Origin: Burkholderiales bacterium
GTDB taxonomy: Bacteria > Pseudomonadota > Gammaproteobacteria > Burkholderiales > Burkholderiaceae_E
Direction: 5' to 3'
NCBI GenBank assembly: GCA_027487815.1
Contig: JAIYCW010000020.1
Coordinates: forward strand, 1-64,000
DNA length: 64,000 bases
Part shown: positions 55,661 to 64,000 of the stretch, piece after piece
Layout: each line of letters begins with the position of its first letter
How positions within the stretch are numbered: the first letter of the stretch is position 1
Position numbers and translations under genes: made by a program
The notes under the pieces: model-generated
What the model was told of the DNA's origin: nothing
The model's input: only the letters and a program-made list of their open reading frames with translations
Databases searched by the model: none

Positions 55661-57058
55661 TCAGGCGGTCGTGCTGAGAGCTGCCCGGTAATGATGAGCA
55701 GCCAGCGCCGCCGCTTTTCCACTGCGCACCGCTGATTCGAGGGTCGCGGGATATTGCGGCCAGCAGTAGTCTCCGGCCAACCACAGTCCGGGCCATGTCC
55801 GGTGCAAAGTGGCATGGTCTGGTTTGGGTCGATTCGGCGTGCATGCGAACGTGGCCTGAGGATCAAGGGCCAGGCGCGCGGCTGCCGGGGGCGGGCAGGG
55901 GCTACCCATGGCAGTGCTTAACTGCTCGACCACCTGGGCGATCACCCCTTGAAGCAGTGCCTCACGCGCCAGTCCGCTGACCCGGCCCGCAGCGCTGACG
56001 ACCACACAGGCGAGCTGCATGTCGGCCTGAACATCCCTGCGAAACAACCATTGCCCAAATTGCGATTCCTGAGAGTTTTCCTTAAGCATGAGCCAGATGG
56101 GCAGGGCGGGCGCATGCAGCACAGGCCAGGCCAAGTAGACGCTAGCGATGGGCAACATAGTGAACTCAGCCAGCCATTGGGCAGAGGATGCTACCGGGGA
56201 GTCTTGCAGCATCCGCAAGCTTTGCCGGGGGGGCGTGCTCAGGATGACCTGATCGACAACGGTGTCGCCCTCGCTCGTGCTGATTCTCCATTGGGTTCCG
56301 GCTGCGCCTACCGAACGAACCGGCGAGCCAAGGCGTAGTTCGACTCCGTGGTGCCGCATCCAGTGGACAGCTGGTTCGGGGATAAATGCGCTCAGCGTAG
56401 GTTGTGCAAACAGGGTTTCGATAGCGCTGCTGTTGGCACCCAATGTGTCTCGCAGAATATGGGCAAAGGTTTGGGCGCAGGCTTGTTCGGGAGGTGTATT
56501 GAGAGTGGCCACACACAGGGGACCCCATAACTCACGGCGCAGCCAATCGGATTGCCCGGAACCGTGCATCCACTGGCTGACCAGCGAGCCGGATTCCACC
56601 TGCCAGGCACGTCGCTTGAGCGTTTCAAGTTGCCATGCCATACGCAGCCGCTCGACCCAGGGGATGCCCTTGGCACATAGCAGTCCAAGGGCGAGATGCC
56701 ACGGGGCGGGTTGGGTACCGCAGCGCATCGACCAACCAGACACCGCGTCCAGGGCGAACGCTGTTCGCTCGAACGCGGGCCTTGCCGCCAACTCCGGTTG
56801 AGCCTGCACCACCAAATCGTGCAGCGCAATCGATTCGGTATAGGCCCCCATCATCAGGTGCTGCCCGTTGTCCACCTGTACGCGCTGCTCGCCGATTTCC
56901 ATACTCACCGCGCGCGCACGACCGCCAAGCTCTCGAGCGGCTTCAAACACAATAGGTGTGAGGCCCACAGCTCGCGCCCATACGGCTGCGGATATCCCGG
57001 CCCAGCCCGCGCCTACGACTGCGACCCGTCCGCCCGGCTCGGGCGTCACGGACGCCAT
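55661..57058 (-). CDS. hpnE: Hydroxysqualene dehydroxylase HpnE
   Basis: FAD enzyme, 465 residues, that reduces hydroxysqualene to squalene, the final step of the HpnCDE route. The dinucleotide site is VAVVGAGWAGISAA, followed by FEAARELGGRARAV and VDNGQHLMMGAYTE. The C-terminus has GLWLAGDYCWPQYPATLESAVRSG-type sequence. I chose ATG 57058, which overlaps the end of hpnD by 13 bases; a TTG six codons upstream is less likely. Confidence 0.93.
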   Translation of the reverse strand: MASVTPEPGGRVAVVGAGWAGISAAVWARAVGLTPIVFEAARELGGRARAVSMEIGEQRVQVDNGQHLMMGAYTESIALHDLVVQAQPELAARPAFERTAFALDAVSGWSMRCGTQPAPWHLALGLLCAKGIPWVERLRMAWQLETLKRRAWQVESGSLVSQWMHGSGQSDWLRRELWGPLCVATLNTPPEQACAQTFAHILRDTLGANSSAIETLFAQPTLSAFIPEPAVHWMRHHGVELRLGSPVRSVGAAGTQWRISTSEGDTVVDQVILSTPPRQSLRMLQDSPVASSAQWLAEFTMLPIASVYLAWPVLHAPALPIWLMLKENSQESQFGQWLFRRDVQADMQLACVVVSAAGRVSGLAREALLQGVIAQVVEQLSTAMGSPCPPPAAARLALDPQATFACTPNRPKPDHATLHRTWPGLWLAGDYCWPQYPATLESAVRSGKAAALAAHHYRAALSTTA

Positions 57059-57900
57059 GCCAAAGGGCGATGCCAAGTGGTCCAGGCGATCCAGAGTTTT
57101 CGAAGCGGAGTCAGGGAGGTGCGCTGCTCCAATACATCAAAGCCTGAAAGCTCGATTTCGCGCAGCAATTTGGCATAGATCGCAGCCATGATCAGGCCGG
57201 CGCGTTGTCCTTTGACTTCAGTTTCCGGGAGCAAATCAAGGGCTTCGCGGTAAATGATGCGGGCCCGCTCGGTTTGAAACCGCATCAGTTCAGTAAATTG
57301 CGCGCTGGGTGTGGCTTTCAGGATTTGATGAGCGGGCACTTCAAAGCGCTGCAGATCCTCTACAGGCAGATAAATCCGTCCCTTGCGAGCATCGTCACCC
57401 ACGTCGCGAATGATGTTGGTCAATTGCAATGCCAGGCCAAGTTTCGCGGCATAGCCATCAGTATCTTTGGCTTGGGGCGCGAAAATGCGCGCAGCCACCA
57501 GGCCCACGACTCCGGCGACCCGGTGGCAGTAAAGGCTAAGTGCAGTGAAATCAAGATAGCGGGTTTGTTCGAGATCCATCCGCATGCCCGCGATCAGATC
57601 AAGCAAGTGTTGGCGTTCGATCCTGTAAGGCTCGATATGAGGTGCCAGCGCCTGGCAAACCGGGTGAGTGGCGATTGGGGGATTGGCGTAAAGATCCAGC
57701 ACCTGCTTTTCCCACCAGGCGAGTTTGGTGGCGGCGATACTGATATCGGTGCATTCATCCACCACATCATCGACTTCGCGACAAAACGCGTAAAAGGCGG
57801 TGATGGCTCGACGCTGCGGGGGCGGCAAAAACATGAAGCTGTAATAAAAGCTGGAGCCGCTTTTTGCTGCTTTGTCCTGGCAGTATTGATCGGGGGTCAT
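57046..57900 (-). CDS. hpnD: Presqualene diphosphate synthase HpnD
   Basis: Joins two farnesyl diphosphates into presqualene diphosphate; 284 residues. The aspartate-rich motifs are REVDDVVDE and NIIRDVGDD, with YYSFMFLPPPQRRAITAFYAF near the N-terminus and GRIYLPVEDL. ATG 57900 overlaps the hpnC stop (ATGA), giving tight coupling. It follows hpnC and precedes hpnE in one leftward run. Confidence 0.95.
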   Translation of the reverse strand: MTPDQYCQDKAAKSGSSFYYSFMFLPPPQRRAITAFYAFCREVDDVVDECTDISIAATKLAWWEKQVLDLYANPPIATHPVCQALAPHIEPYRIERQHLLDLIAGMRMDLEQTRYLDFTALSLYCHRVAGVVGLVAARIFAPQAKDTDGYAAKLGLALQLTNIIRDVGDDARKGRIYLPVEDLQRFEVPAHQILKATPSAQFTELMRFQTERARIIYREALDLLPETEVKGQRAGLIMAAIYAKLLREIELSGFDVLEQRTSLTPLRKLWIAWTTWHRPLAWRP

Positions 57901-58730
57901 CGCATCATGTTCCAAAGCAATCGGGGCGCATCTCGTCGGCGTAATCGGCAATTATCCAGTAGTGGATCAAAACCGCTCGCGGCCAGCCGGTCGAGCACGG
58001 TCTGGGCCCCGGCAACAATCGCGCGTAGCTCCAGGCTTAGGCGGCCGGGCACAGAGCCAATCAAAGGGCGGCCGCTGTCGAGCAGCTGCTGGGCCTTCGC
58101 AGCCCGGCTTGCGATGAACTTGCGCTGCTCAGGGTTGAGGGCACCCTGTTCCACGCTGCGCAGGAGGCCAGCGGTATCGAGCTGATGGTGGCTTAGCGTT
58201 GCATACGGCATGTAGTGACGCGCACGGCGCAGGTCCTTGCCCAGATCCTGCAAAAAATTGATTTGTTGGAGTGCGGTGCAAATCGCATCCGACCAGGCCA
58301 AGCGGCTGGGATGGGCTTGGGCAAAAAGCTGAAGCACCAGACGACCGACCGGATTGGCGGAGCGCTGGCAGTACCACTCCAGCTGGGCCTCATCTGTCAT
58401 CTGTCCACTGACCACATCAAATTCAAAGGCTTCCAGCAAAGCGAGCAGATCCTCCCGGCGAAACCGCGCACTCCATTGGCGTAACGGCGAAACAATCGGG
58501 TGAATATCAGCCTGCAAGTTCAACAGGGCGCAACGTAGGGCATCTAGTTCCGCGAGGCGCAGATGATTCGGGATTTCGCCTTCGTCCGCCACGTCGTCGG
58601 CATAACGCGCGAACTGATACAGCGCAGCCATCGCCGGGCGCAAGTTTCGGGGTAGGAGCCAGGAGCCGACCGGGAAATTTTCGTAATGCCTAGGATCTGG
58701 GAGCTGAAAATGCGGGTTCACACGTTGCAT
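57897..58730 (-). CDS. hpnC: Hydroxysqualene synthase HpnC
   Basis: Converts presqualene diphosphate to hydroxysqualene, 277 residues. ENFPVGSWLLPRNLRPAM and YQFARYADDVADEG form the first aspartate-rich region; INFLQDLGKDLRRARHYMP is the second. With hpnD and hpnE it makes squalene, which most hopanoid producers pass to squalene-hopene cyclase; no cyclase gene lies in the window. It is divergent from the RND operon. Confidence 0.94.
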   Translation of the reverse strand: MQRVNPHFQLPDPRHYENFPVGSWLLPRNLRPAMAALYQFARYADDVADEGEIPNHLRLAELDALRCALLNLQADIHPIVSPLRQWSARFRREDLLALLEAFEFDVVSGQMTDEAQLEWYCQRSANPVGRLVLQLFAQAHPSRLAWSDAICTALQQINFLQDLGKDLRRARHYMPYATLSHHQLDTAGLLRSVEQGALNPEQRKFIASRAAKAQQLLDSGRPLIGSVPGRLSLELRAIVAGAQTVLDRLAASGFDPLLDNCRLRRRDAPRLLWNMMR

Positions 58731-58827
58731 TGTAGACAGTCATCAAGCCCCGCTTGGATGGGCATGATGTTGGTTTGAGGTGTCTTCTGCTGGTATCGAG
58801 TTGATCAAGTGTCAGGACCTTGGTAAA

Positions 58828-58853
58828 TTAATGACTAACCCGTCAGTTATTAA
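58828..58853. promoter_or_regulatory. Possible TetR-type operator of the RND operon
   Basis: An imperfect 26-bp palindrome between the divergent hpnC and RND adaptor starts. The left arm is TTAATGACTAACC and the right arm CGTCAGTTATTAA; 10 of 13 positions agree. It resembles TetR/AcrR-type efflux operators, but no regulator gene is adjacent. Confidence 0.5.
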
Positions 58854-58916
58854 TTCTGTGGCTTTCCCGGCCCTCTATCGCGCCATTTTGTGCTGGACCG
58901 CCAGCAAGGATCCGTT

Positions 58917-60044
58917 ATGCCAGTCCTCCCCGTGCCTGCATACCTCACTGCCCACCTTCGAGCCAGAGCGGTGGCTGCGGTTTTCTTCGCTGCAACCCTC
59001 ACTGCCTGCAGCCAAAGCAGCGAGCCACCGGTGTCCAAGACCAAGGTTGAGCCGATTCGTCCGGTACGTACCGTAGTGGTCGCACCGCAGGCAGTATCCA
59101 GCGCCTTGTCTCTTCCAGCCGATATCCGGCCCCGGTTTGATACACGCTATGGTTTTCGGGTCGGCGGGAAGCTTGCCACGCGTTCCGTTTCAGTCGGGGA
59201 TCGCGTTAGCCCGGGGCAGATCATGGCGCGGCTTGATCCCACTGATCTGGCTCCCCAGGTTAATGCAGCCCAAGCTAATCTCGACGCTACCAACACCGAC
59301 GCTAAACTGGCCCAAACTGAGCTGGGGCGCCTGAAAGAGTTGCGTGAGAAGAACTTTATTAGCCAATCCCAGGTGGATCGTCAGCAAGCTGTGCTCGACT
59401 CGGCCCGGTCGCGGGTTGAATCCGCTCAGGCCAGCCTCAAGCAGGCCCGCAACGCACTCGATTTCCAGGTTCTGAAGGCCGATGTGAACGGTATCGTGAT
59501 TGCGATTGAGGCGGAGGCAGGGCAGGTTGTTGCCGCGGGCCAGCCGGTCATTCGGGTCGCGCGACTCGGTGATCTTGAAGCCAATCTGAGTATTCCCGAG
59601 CCGCAATTGGCCGCGGCGCGCAAGGTATCTCAATGGCAAGTCATTCTGCCCGCCTTGGGCGGACGCGCGGTGACTGGAACCTTGCGAGAAGTCTCACCCA
59701 CGGCTGACCCGGCTTCCCGAACCTTCACGGCCCGCCTGACTTTGAGCGGAAATCTTGCTGACGTGAATTGGGGAATGACCGCGATTGCGGTGGCTCCGGG
59801 AGCATCGGCCAGCGAACTTCTGGTGCCGATTGCCGCCTTGCATACCCAAAATGAGGAACCCAAAATGTGGCTGCTCGATCGAGCCAGCGCTACCGTCAAA
59901 GGTGTTAAGGTCACCACGGGTGGATTTGTTGGTGAGTCGGTGCGCGTCACCTCGGGGATCAAGCCGGGCGATGAGGTGGTTACCGCGGGAGCGAACCTTT
60001 TGATTGAGGGTCAGAAAGTCAAGCTTGCGGCGGCTGCAAAATGA
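58917..60044 (+). CDS. RND efflux periplasmic adaptor lipoprotein
   Basis: Membrane fusion protein of a tripartite efflux pump, 375 residues. The lipobox LTAC places the acylated cysteine at C31. The lipoyl half-motifs are VGGKLATRSVSVGDRVSPGQIMARL and VLKADVNGIVIAIEAEAGQVV, separated by a coiled hairpin (AQANLDATNTDAKLAQTELG and following). Beta-barrel and membrane-proximal domains follow. ATG 58917 is supported by AAGGA seven bases upstream. Its stop overlaps the permease start (ATGA). No outer-membrane TolC-type gene follows. Confidence 0.93.
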   Translation: MPVLPVPAYLTAHLRARAVAAVFFAATLTACSQSSEPPVSKTKVEPIRPVRTVVVAPQAVSSALSLPADIRPRFDTRYGFRVGGKLATRSVSVGDRVSPGQIMARLDPTDLAPQVNAAQANLDATNTDAKLAQTELGRLKELREKNFISQSQVDRQQAVLDSARSRVESAQASLKQARNALDFQVLKADVNGIVIAIEAEAGQVVAAGQPVIRVARLGDLEANLSIPEPQLAAARKVSQWQVILPALGGRAVTGTLREVSPTADPASRTFTARLTLSGNLADVNWGMTAIAVAPGASASELLVPIAALHTQNEEPKMWLLDRASATVKGVKVTTGGFVGESVRVTSGIKPGDEVVTAGANLLIEGQKVKLAAAAK

Positions 60045-63000
60045 GCCAGGCTGATGAACCCGGCGGACACGGCCGCTTTAATCTTTCAGCGCTTGCGATC
60101 AACAACAAGCAAATCACGCTGTTTTTTTTGCTGGTAGTCGCAATCGCGGGGACCCTGTCGTATTTTCGCCTGGGGCAGCGCGAAGATCCGGACTTTACAT
60201 TCCGGGCCATGGTGATCCGCACGAACTGGCCGGGAGCCACCACCGAGCAGGTCGATCAATTGGTGACCGACCGGATTGAAAAGAAGCTGCAGGAGGTGCC
60301 GTATTACAAGTGGACCCGTAGCTATTCGCGCCCGGGCGAATCCCAGATTGTTCTGGAGTTGCAAGACACCGCGCCGCCGAAAGAGGTGCCGCAGATCTGG
60401 TACCAGGTGCGCAAAAAATTGGGGGACATTCGCCATACCTTGCCCAGTGAAGTTATTGGGCCGTTTTTCAATGATGAGTTTGGCGATGTATTCGGCACGA
60501 TCTTTGCATTCACTGGTGATGGTTTCAGCGTTGCCCAACTACGCCCCATAGTGGAGGCGATTCGCCAGGAGTTATTGCGTTTGCCCGATGTGCAAAAGAT
60601 CGAACTCGTCGGGGTGCAGGACGAGAAAATCTTCATCGAACTCTCGCCCCAGACTCTGGCCGTGCTGGGCATTGACCCCTCCCAGATTGCCGCCCAGTTG
60701 CAGGCTCAAAACATCGTCACCCCGGGCGGTACCGTGCAAGGGAACGATCGGGCGATACCCCTGCGGGTGTCCGGGCAGTTCGACACGGTTCGGGAGGTGC
60801 AGGAGCTTCGGCTTGCGATTAACGGCCGGTCGGTCCGTCTGGGGGATGCAGCCAAAGTGAGTCGCGGCACGGTTGACCCTCCCGCCTCCACCATGCGCTT
60901 TGCAGGAAAGCAGGCAGTGGGTTTGGCAATCTCGATGAAACCCAACGGTGACGTACTTGAGCTGGGCACCAACATTGACGCAACCATGACCCGTTTGAAA
61001 GCGGATCTGCCCATTGGCGTGGAGTTTGCCAAGGTGTCAGATCAGCCGCGAATCGTGAAGAACGCTGTGGGTCTATTCATGGCTTCTCTGCTTGAAGCGG
61101 TGGCCATTGTTTTGGCGGTGAGTTTTCTGAGCCTTGGCGCTCGTGCCGGCGCTGTCGTGGCCCTTACGATTCCCTTGGTGCTGGCTGCCACCTTCATGGC
61201 CATGGCGTATTTCGGCATCGATCTGCATCGCATCTCCACTGGCGCGCTGATTATCGCTTTGGGGCTGCTGGTGGATGACGCCATGATCGCAGTGGAGATG
61301 ATGTCGCGCAAGATCGAGGAAGGCTTCGACAAGTTCAGTGCGGCTACCTTTGCTTACACCAGCACCGCGTTTCCAATGCTGACCGGCACCCTGATAACCG
61401 CATCAGGCTTCCTGCCGATTGCTACTGCCAAGTCCACTACTGGCGAGTACACCTTTGCGATTTTTGCAGTGGTGACGATTGCGCTTTTGATCTCCTGGCT
61501 GGCTGCGGTGATGGCCACTCCTTACATCGGCACCTACATTCTCAAAGTAAAGCCGGGAGTGGCCCATCATGAGCTTTTTGATACGCGCTTTTATCGCGCC
61601 TTGCGTGGCACGATTCAGTGGTGCATGAGCCATCGCTGGGTGACGATAGCAGTTACCGCTGGCTTATTCGGATTGGGCGTGGTTGGTATGCAAGCCACCG
61701 AAAAGCAGTTCTTTCCATCCTCGGATCGCACCGAAATTCTTGTTGAGATGTGGCTGCCGGAAGGCGCGTCATATCAGGCTACCGAAGCGCAAGCCAAACG
61801 CTTTGAAGCGATCCTGGCCAAGGACCCGGATGTGGGCACATTTGTCGGTTATGTTGGAAATGGTTCGCCGCGCTATTACTTATCGCTCGACCAGCAATTG
61901 CTGCGGCCCAACTTTGCGCAGTTTGTGGTGCTTGCCAAGGACGTGCCGGGTCGGGATCGTGCTGTGGGGCGTTTGCGAAAGGCACTTGAAGATGATTTCC
62001 CTGGTGTGCGCGCACGCGCATTCCGTACTCCGCTCGGGCCACCGGTCGCCTACCCGGTGCAATTCCGGGTGCTTGGGCCCGAGCCACTTGAGCTCAAGCG
62101 CATCGGCATGCAGGTCGCTGAGGTGATTCGTGCGAATCCACACACCGTGGATACACACGCTGATTGGGGCGAGCGCGCACCGGCGGTGCGAGTTGAGATT
62201 GATCAGGACAAAGCGCGGGCCATAGGGCTGTCTACCGGAGTAGTCGCACGCACGGTGGGTGGCGCAGTGTCGGGGAGCGCAATCGGCACCTATCGTGAGC
62301 GCGACCAGTTGATCGAGGTGGTGATGCGGGCTCCCCAGGCTGAGCGGGCCAATCTGACAACTCTTGGGCAATTGCAAATCCAGACCGCCAATGGTCGGGC
62401 TGTGCCCTTGTCGCAGGTCGCAAGCATCAGCGAGGTTATGGAAGAGCCGATCATTTGGCGCCGCAGTCGCACTCCCAATCTCACAGTACGTGCAGACATC
62501 GTGGATGGTGTGCAGGCTCCTGATGTGGCGGCGGCAATCGATCCTTTGCTTAACAAGGTTCGGGATCAGTTGCCTGCTGGCTATCGGATCGAAATCGGCG
62601 GGCCCTATGAGGAAAACGTAAAGGCACAGGGCTCGATCAATGCCGGCGCGCCTCTCATGTTGGCGTTAGTGCTTGGGCTGCTGATGCTGCAGCTCAAGCG
62701 ATTCTCGCTGGTGTTCATGGTGCTGATTACCGCGCCGCTTGGCATCATCGGTGTGGCCGCCGCGTTATTGCTTTTCTCAAGACCGTTTGGCTTTGTAGCT
62801 CTTTTAGGCACGATAGCTTTGGGTGGCATGATCATGCGCAACACCGTGATTCTGGTGGATCAGATCAGGCAGGACATCGAGTCCGGCCATAGCGCCTGGG
62901 AGGCCGTGCGGGAGTCTGCGGTACGAAGGTTTCGGCCCATTGTGCTCACTGCGGCCGCTGCCGTGTTGGCGATGGTGCCGTTGTCGCGGGATGTATTGTG

Positions 63001-63118
63001 GGGGCCGATGGCCTTTGCGATCATGGGGGGCCTGATTGTGGCCACTTTACTCACCATGCTGTTTGTGCCGGCCCTGTACGTGACCTGGTTCCGCATCCGT
63101 GAACCCCGGCCGAACTGA
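60041..63118 (+). CDS. RND efflux permease (HAE1-type)
   Basis: Proton-driven inner-membrane transporter, 1,025 residues, with twelve helices and two large periplasmic loops. Recognisable are NNKQITLFFLLVVAIAGTLSY, REDPDFTFRAMVIRTNWPGA, the TM4 proton-relay region GLLVDDAMIAVEMMSRKIEE, PIATAKSTTGEYTF and the second-half GGMIMRNTVILVDQIRQDIE. REDP and short-loop features place it in the large group of multidrug or solvent efflux RNDs rather than heavy-metal CzcA types. Substrate unknown. Confidence 0.95.
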   Translation: MSQADEPGGHGRFNLSALAINNKQITLFFLLVVAIAGTLSYFRLGQREDPDFTFRAMVIRTNWPGATTEQVDQLVTDRIEKKLQEVPYYKWTRSYSRPGESQIVLELQDTAPPKEVPQIWYQVRKKLGDIRHTLPSEVIGPFFNDEFGDVFGTIFAFTGDGFSVAQLRPIVEAIRQELLRLPDVQKIELVGVQDEKIFIELSPQTLAVLGIDPSQIAAQLQAQNIVTPGGTVQGNDRAIPLRVSGQFDTVREVQELRLAINGRSVRLGDAAKVSRGTVDPPASTMRFAGKQAVGLAISMKPNGDVLELGTNIDATMTRLKADLPIGVEFAKVSDQPRIVKNAVGLFMASLLEAVAIVLAVSFLSLGARAGAVVALTIPLVLAATFMAMAYFGIDLHRISTGALIIALGLLVDDAMIAVEMMSRKIEEGFDKFSAATFAYTSTAFPMLTGTLITASGFLPIATAKSTTGEYTFAIFAVVTIALLISWLAAVMATPYIGTYILKVKPGVAHHELFDTRFYRALRGTIQWCMSHRWVTIAVTAGLFGLGVVGMQATEKQFFPSSDRTEILVEMWLPEGASYQATEAQAKRFEAILAKDPDVGTFVGYVGNGSPRYYLSLDQQLLRPNFAQFVVLAKDVPGRDRAVGRLRKALEDDFPGVRARAFRTPLGPPVAYPVQFRVLGPEPLELKRIGMQVAEVIRANPHTVDTHADWGERAPAVRVEIDQDKARAIGLSTGVVARTVGGAVSGSAIGTYRERDQLIEVVMRAPQAERANLTTLGQLQIQTANGRAVPLSQVASISEVMEEPIIWRRSRTPNLTVRADIVDGVQAPDVAAAIDPLLNKVRDQLPAGYRIEIGGPYEENVKAQGSINAGAPLMLALVLGLLMLQLKRFSLVFMVLITAPLGIIGVAAALLLFSRPFGFVALLGTIALGGMIMRNTVILVDQIRQDIESGHSAWEAVRESAVRRFRPIVLTAAAAVLAMVPLSRDVLWGPMAFAIMGGLIVATLLTMLFVPALYVTWFRIREPRPN

Positions 63119-63210
63119 GCCCTCGCTGGTGATTTTCCCCGGGGGCGTCAAAGACGGTTGGCTTCTCGATATAGAATAGCGGATTGGGCTGCGTGCAAAT
63201 GTGGCGCAGT

Positions 63211-63295
63211 GCGGCCGTGGCGGAATTGGTAGACGCACCAGGTTTAGGTCCTGGCGCTGCAAGGCGTGAAGGTTCGAGTCCTTTCGGCCGCACCA
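63211..63295 (+). tRNA. tRNA-Leu (anticodon UAG)
   Basis: An 85-nt class II tRNA. The acceptor GCGGCCG (63211-63217) pairs with CGGCCGC (63285-63291), then discriminator A and encoded CCA (63293-63295). The anticodon loop TTTAGGT between CCAGG and CCTGG gives TAG at 63245-63247, reading CUN codons. A short variable arm and GGTTCGAGTCC T-arm follow. A tRNA-Leu just ahead of tig is a common betaproteobacterial arrangement. A possible -10 (TAGAAT, 63172-63177) lies upstream without a clear -35. Confidence 0.97.
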
Positions 63296-63386
63296 CCACA
63301 GATTTAGCCTGTAGCCCAAAAGCGCGTAGGCCTAAGCCCTTTTTCCTAAACCCTTGGTATTTGATCCAGATTTGTAGAGACTTCTG

Positions 63387-64000
63387 ATGAGCATTGTAGA
63401 AACCCTGAGCCCGTTGCAACGTCGGGTCAAATTGAGTGTCAACTTCGAAGCGATTCAGAAAGAAGTACAAGCCAAGCTACGCTCAATCGCCAAAACCGCG
63501 AAGCTGCCTGGCTTCCGTCCTGGCAAGGTGCCCTTGAAAATGATTGAGGCGTCCTATGGCGCGCAGGCGCAGGCCGAGGTATTGGGCGATGCAGTGTCCA
63601 AGTCCTTTAGCGACGCTGTAGATGAACACAAGTTGCGTGTGGCTGGCCAGCCAAGCATTGAGCGCGATGAAACCATTGTAGAAGAGGCCAGTGCCGTACC
63701 CAGCTCCCTGGGTTTTATCGCCACGTTTGAGGTGTTCCCGGATATTGTTTTGGGTGAGCTCGCGGCACTTGAAGTTGAAAAGAGTGATTGCCCGGTTGGC
63801 GATGCCGAAATCGACAAGACCATCGAAATCCTGCGCAAGCAGCGCGCCACCTGGGCTGTGGTGGAGCGCGCCTCGCAAGATGGAGATCGGGTGACGATTG
63901 ACTTCAAGGGTACCTTGGATGGCGTGGCGTTTGATGGCGGCTCAGCCGATGATTTTCCCTTCACTTTGGGTGAAGGGCGCATGCTGACTGATTTCGAAAC
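63387..64000 (+). CDS. tig: Trigger factor, N-terminal part (partial at window edge)
   Basis: Ribosome-associated folding chaperone and prolyl isomerase. The frame starts at ATG 63387 and runs off the window after about 204 residues. It shows MSIVETLSPLQRRVKLSV, the ribosome-docking signature GFRPGKVP (FRPGK) near residue 45, then TFEVFPDIVLGELAALEVEK, and enters the FKBP-like domain (DRVTIDFKGTLDGVAFDGG). The catalytic core and C-terminal arms lie outside. clpP and clpX usually follow. Confidence 0.96.
   Translation, partial: MSIVETLSPLQRRVKLSVNFEAIQKEVQAKLRSIAKTAKLPGFRPGKVPLKMIEASYGAQAQAEVLGDAVSKSFSDAVDEHKLRVAGQPSIERDETIVEEASAVPSSLGFIATFEVFPDIVLGELAALEVEKSDCPVGDAEIDKTIEILRKQRATWAVVERASQDGDRVTIDFKGTLDGVAFDGGSADDFPFTLGEGRMLTDFE

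Noticed and set aside
57205-58185. A 326-residue plus-strand frame opposite hpnD and hpnC
   Set aside because: The opposite strand encodes well-conserved squalene enzymes. The frame has no recognisable motif and is a product of high GC content.
1-64000. Mobile elements, prophage, CRISPR arrays or restriction/defence islands
   Set aside because: No transposase, integrase, terminal repeats, direct-repeat arrays or defence-type genes were recognised. Gene order looks like conserved chromosome throughout.

Overview
The window looks like chromosomal core DNA from a betaproteobacterium of the order Burkholderiales, most likely close to the Alcaligenaceae. I infer this from gene content and order: a cysE end beside lpxH, a cyclophilin, a TPR protein and cysS; then alkA-accA-tilS-lysC-tRNA-Ser; aspC/uvrB/iscRSUA-hscBA-fdx-iscX; phaCAB-phaR; serB-mfd-ispD/F next to an OmpR/EnvZ pair of the RisAS type; and tRNA-Leu in front of tig. 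GC content looks moderate (high fifties, estimated by eye). I see no insertion sequence, prophage, integrase, CRISPR array or rRNA. About 67 protein genes and three tRNAs fill nearly all the DNA, and no gap without a gene exceeds 300 bases.

Layout. 1-8,500: end of cysE, lpxH, ppiA-like, TPR protein, cysS, a 3-methyladenine glycosylase, accA, tilS, lysC, a small lipoprotein and tRNA-Ser(GCU). 8,500-15,300: a glutathione transferase, a small membrane protein, a PLP dehydratase, modE, divergent modABC behind two predicted ModE operators, and a protein related to the Bacillus spore-coat transglutaminase Tgl. 15,300-23,100: an acyltransferase-3 membrane protein, an M81 peptidase with a MarR regulator, a divergent 3-hydroxybenzoate 6-hydroxylase-like monooxygenase, an uncharacterised protein coupled to a REC-REC-GGDEF protein, tRNA-Arg(ACG) and an aromatic/aspartate aminotransferase. 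23,350-34,240: uvrB, a low-molecular-weight phosphatase, and the complete isc operon behind a near-consensus IscR box. The isc operon runs without a gap into sbtA, sbtB, pnuC and a NadR-like kinase. 34,360-38,800: polyhydroxybutyrate synthesis (phaC, phaA, phaB, phaR). 38,800-49,300: rimO, a YbfB/YjiJ-type MFS protein, serB, mfd, a fused ispDF and the RisAS-like pair. 49,400-64,000: a small secreted protein, tsaB, rimI, a degenerate family-4 uracil-DNA glycosylase, lplT, alr, radA, hpnCDE (squalene synthesis), an RND efflux pair, tRNA-Leu(UAG) and the start of tig.

How the genes work together. Clear pathway blocks are Fe-S assembly (IscR represses its own operon when holo), PHB synthesis from acetyl-CoA, molybdate uptake under ModE, isoprenoid-to-squalene steps (IspDF, HpnCDE) and tRNA/ribosome modification (TilS, TsaB, RimI, RimO).

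The least ordinary parts are: (i) the overlapping iscX-sbtA-sbtB-pnuC-kinase chain, which puts a bicarbonate transporter, its PII-like partner and NAD-precursor salvage behind an Fe-S operon; (ii) the Tgl-like protein in an organism not expected to sporulate; (iii) a UDG-like Fe-S protein whose catalytic motifs are altered; (iv) the IspD-IspF fusion with an internal ribosome binding site; and (v) a diguanylate-cyclase-type protein whose first receiver domain lacks its phosphorylation site, coupled to an unknown protein. No database search was possible. Family calls and comparisons with named reference proteins come from memory.
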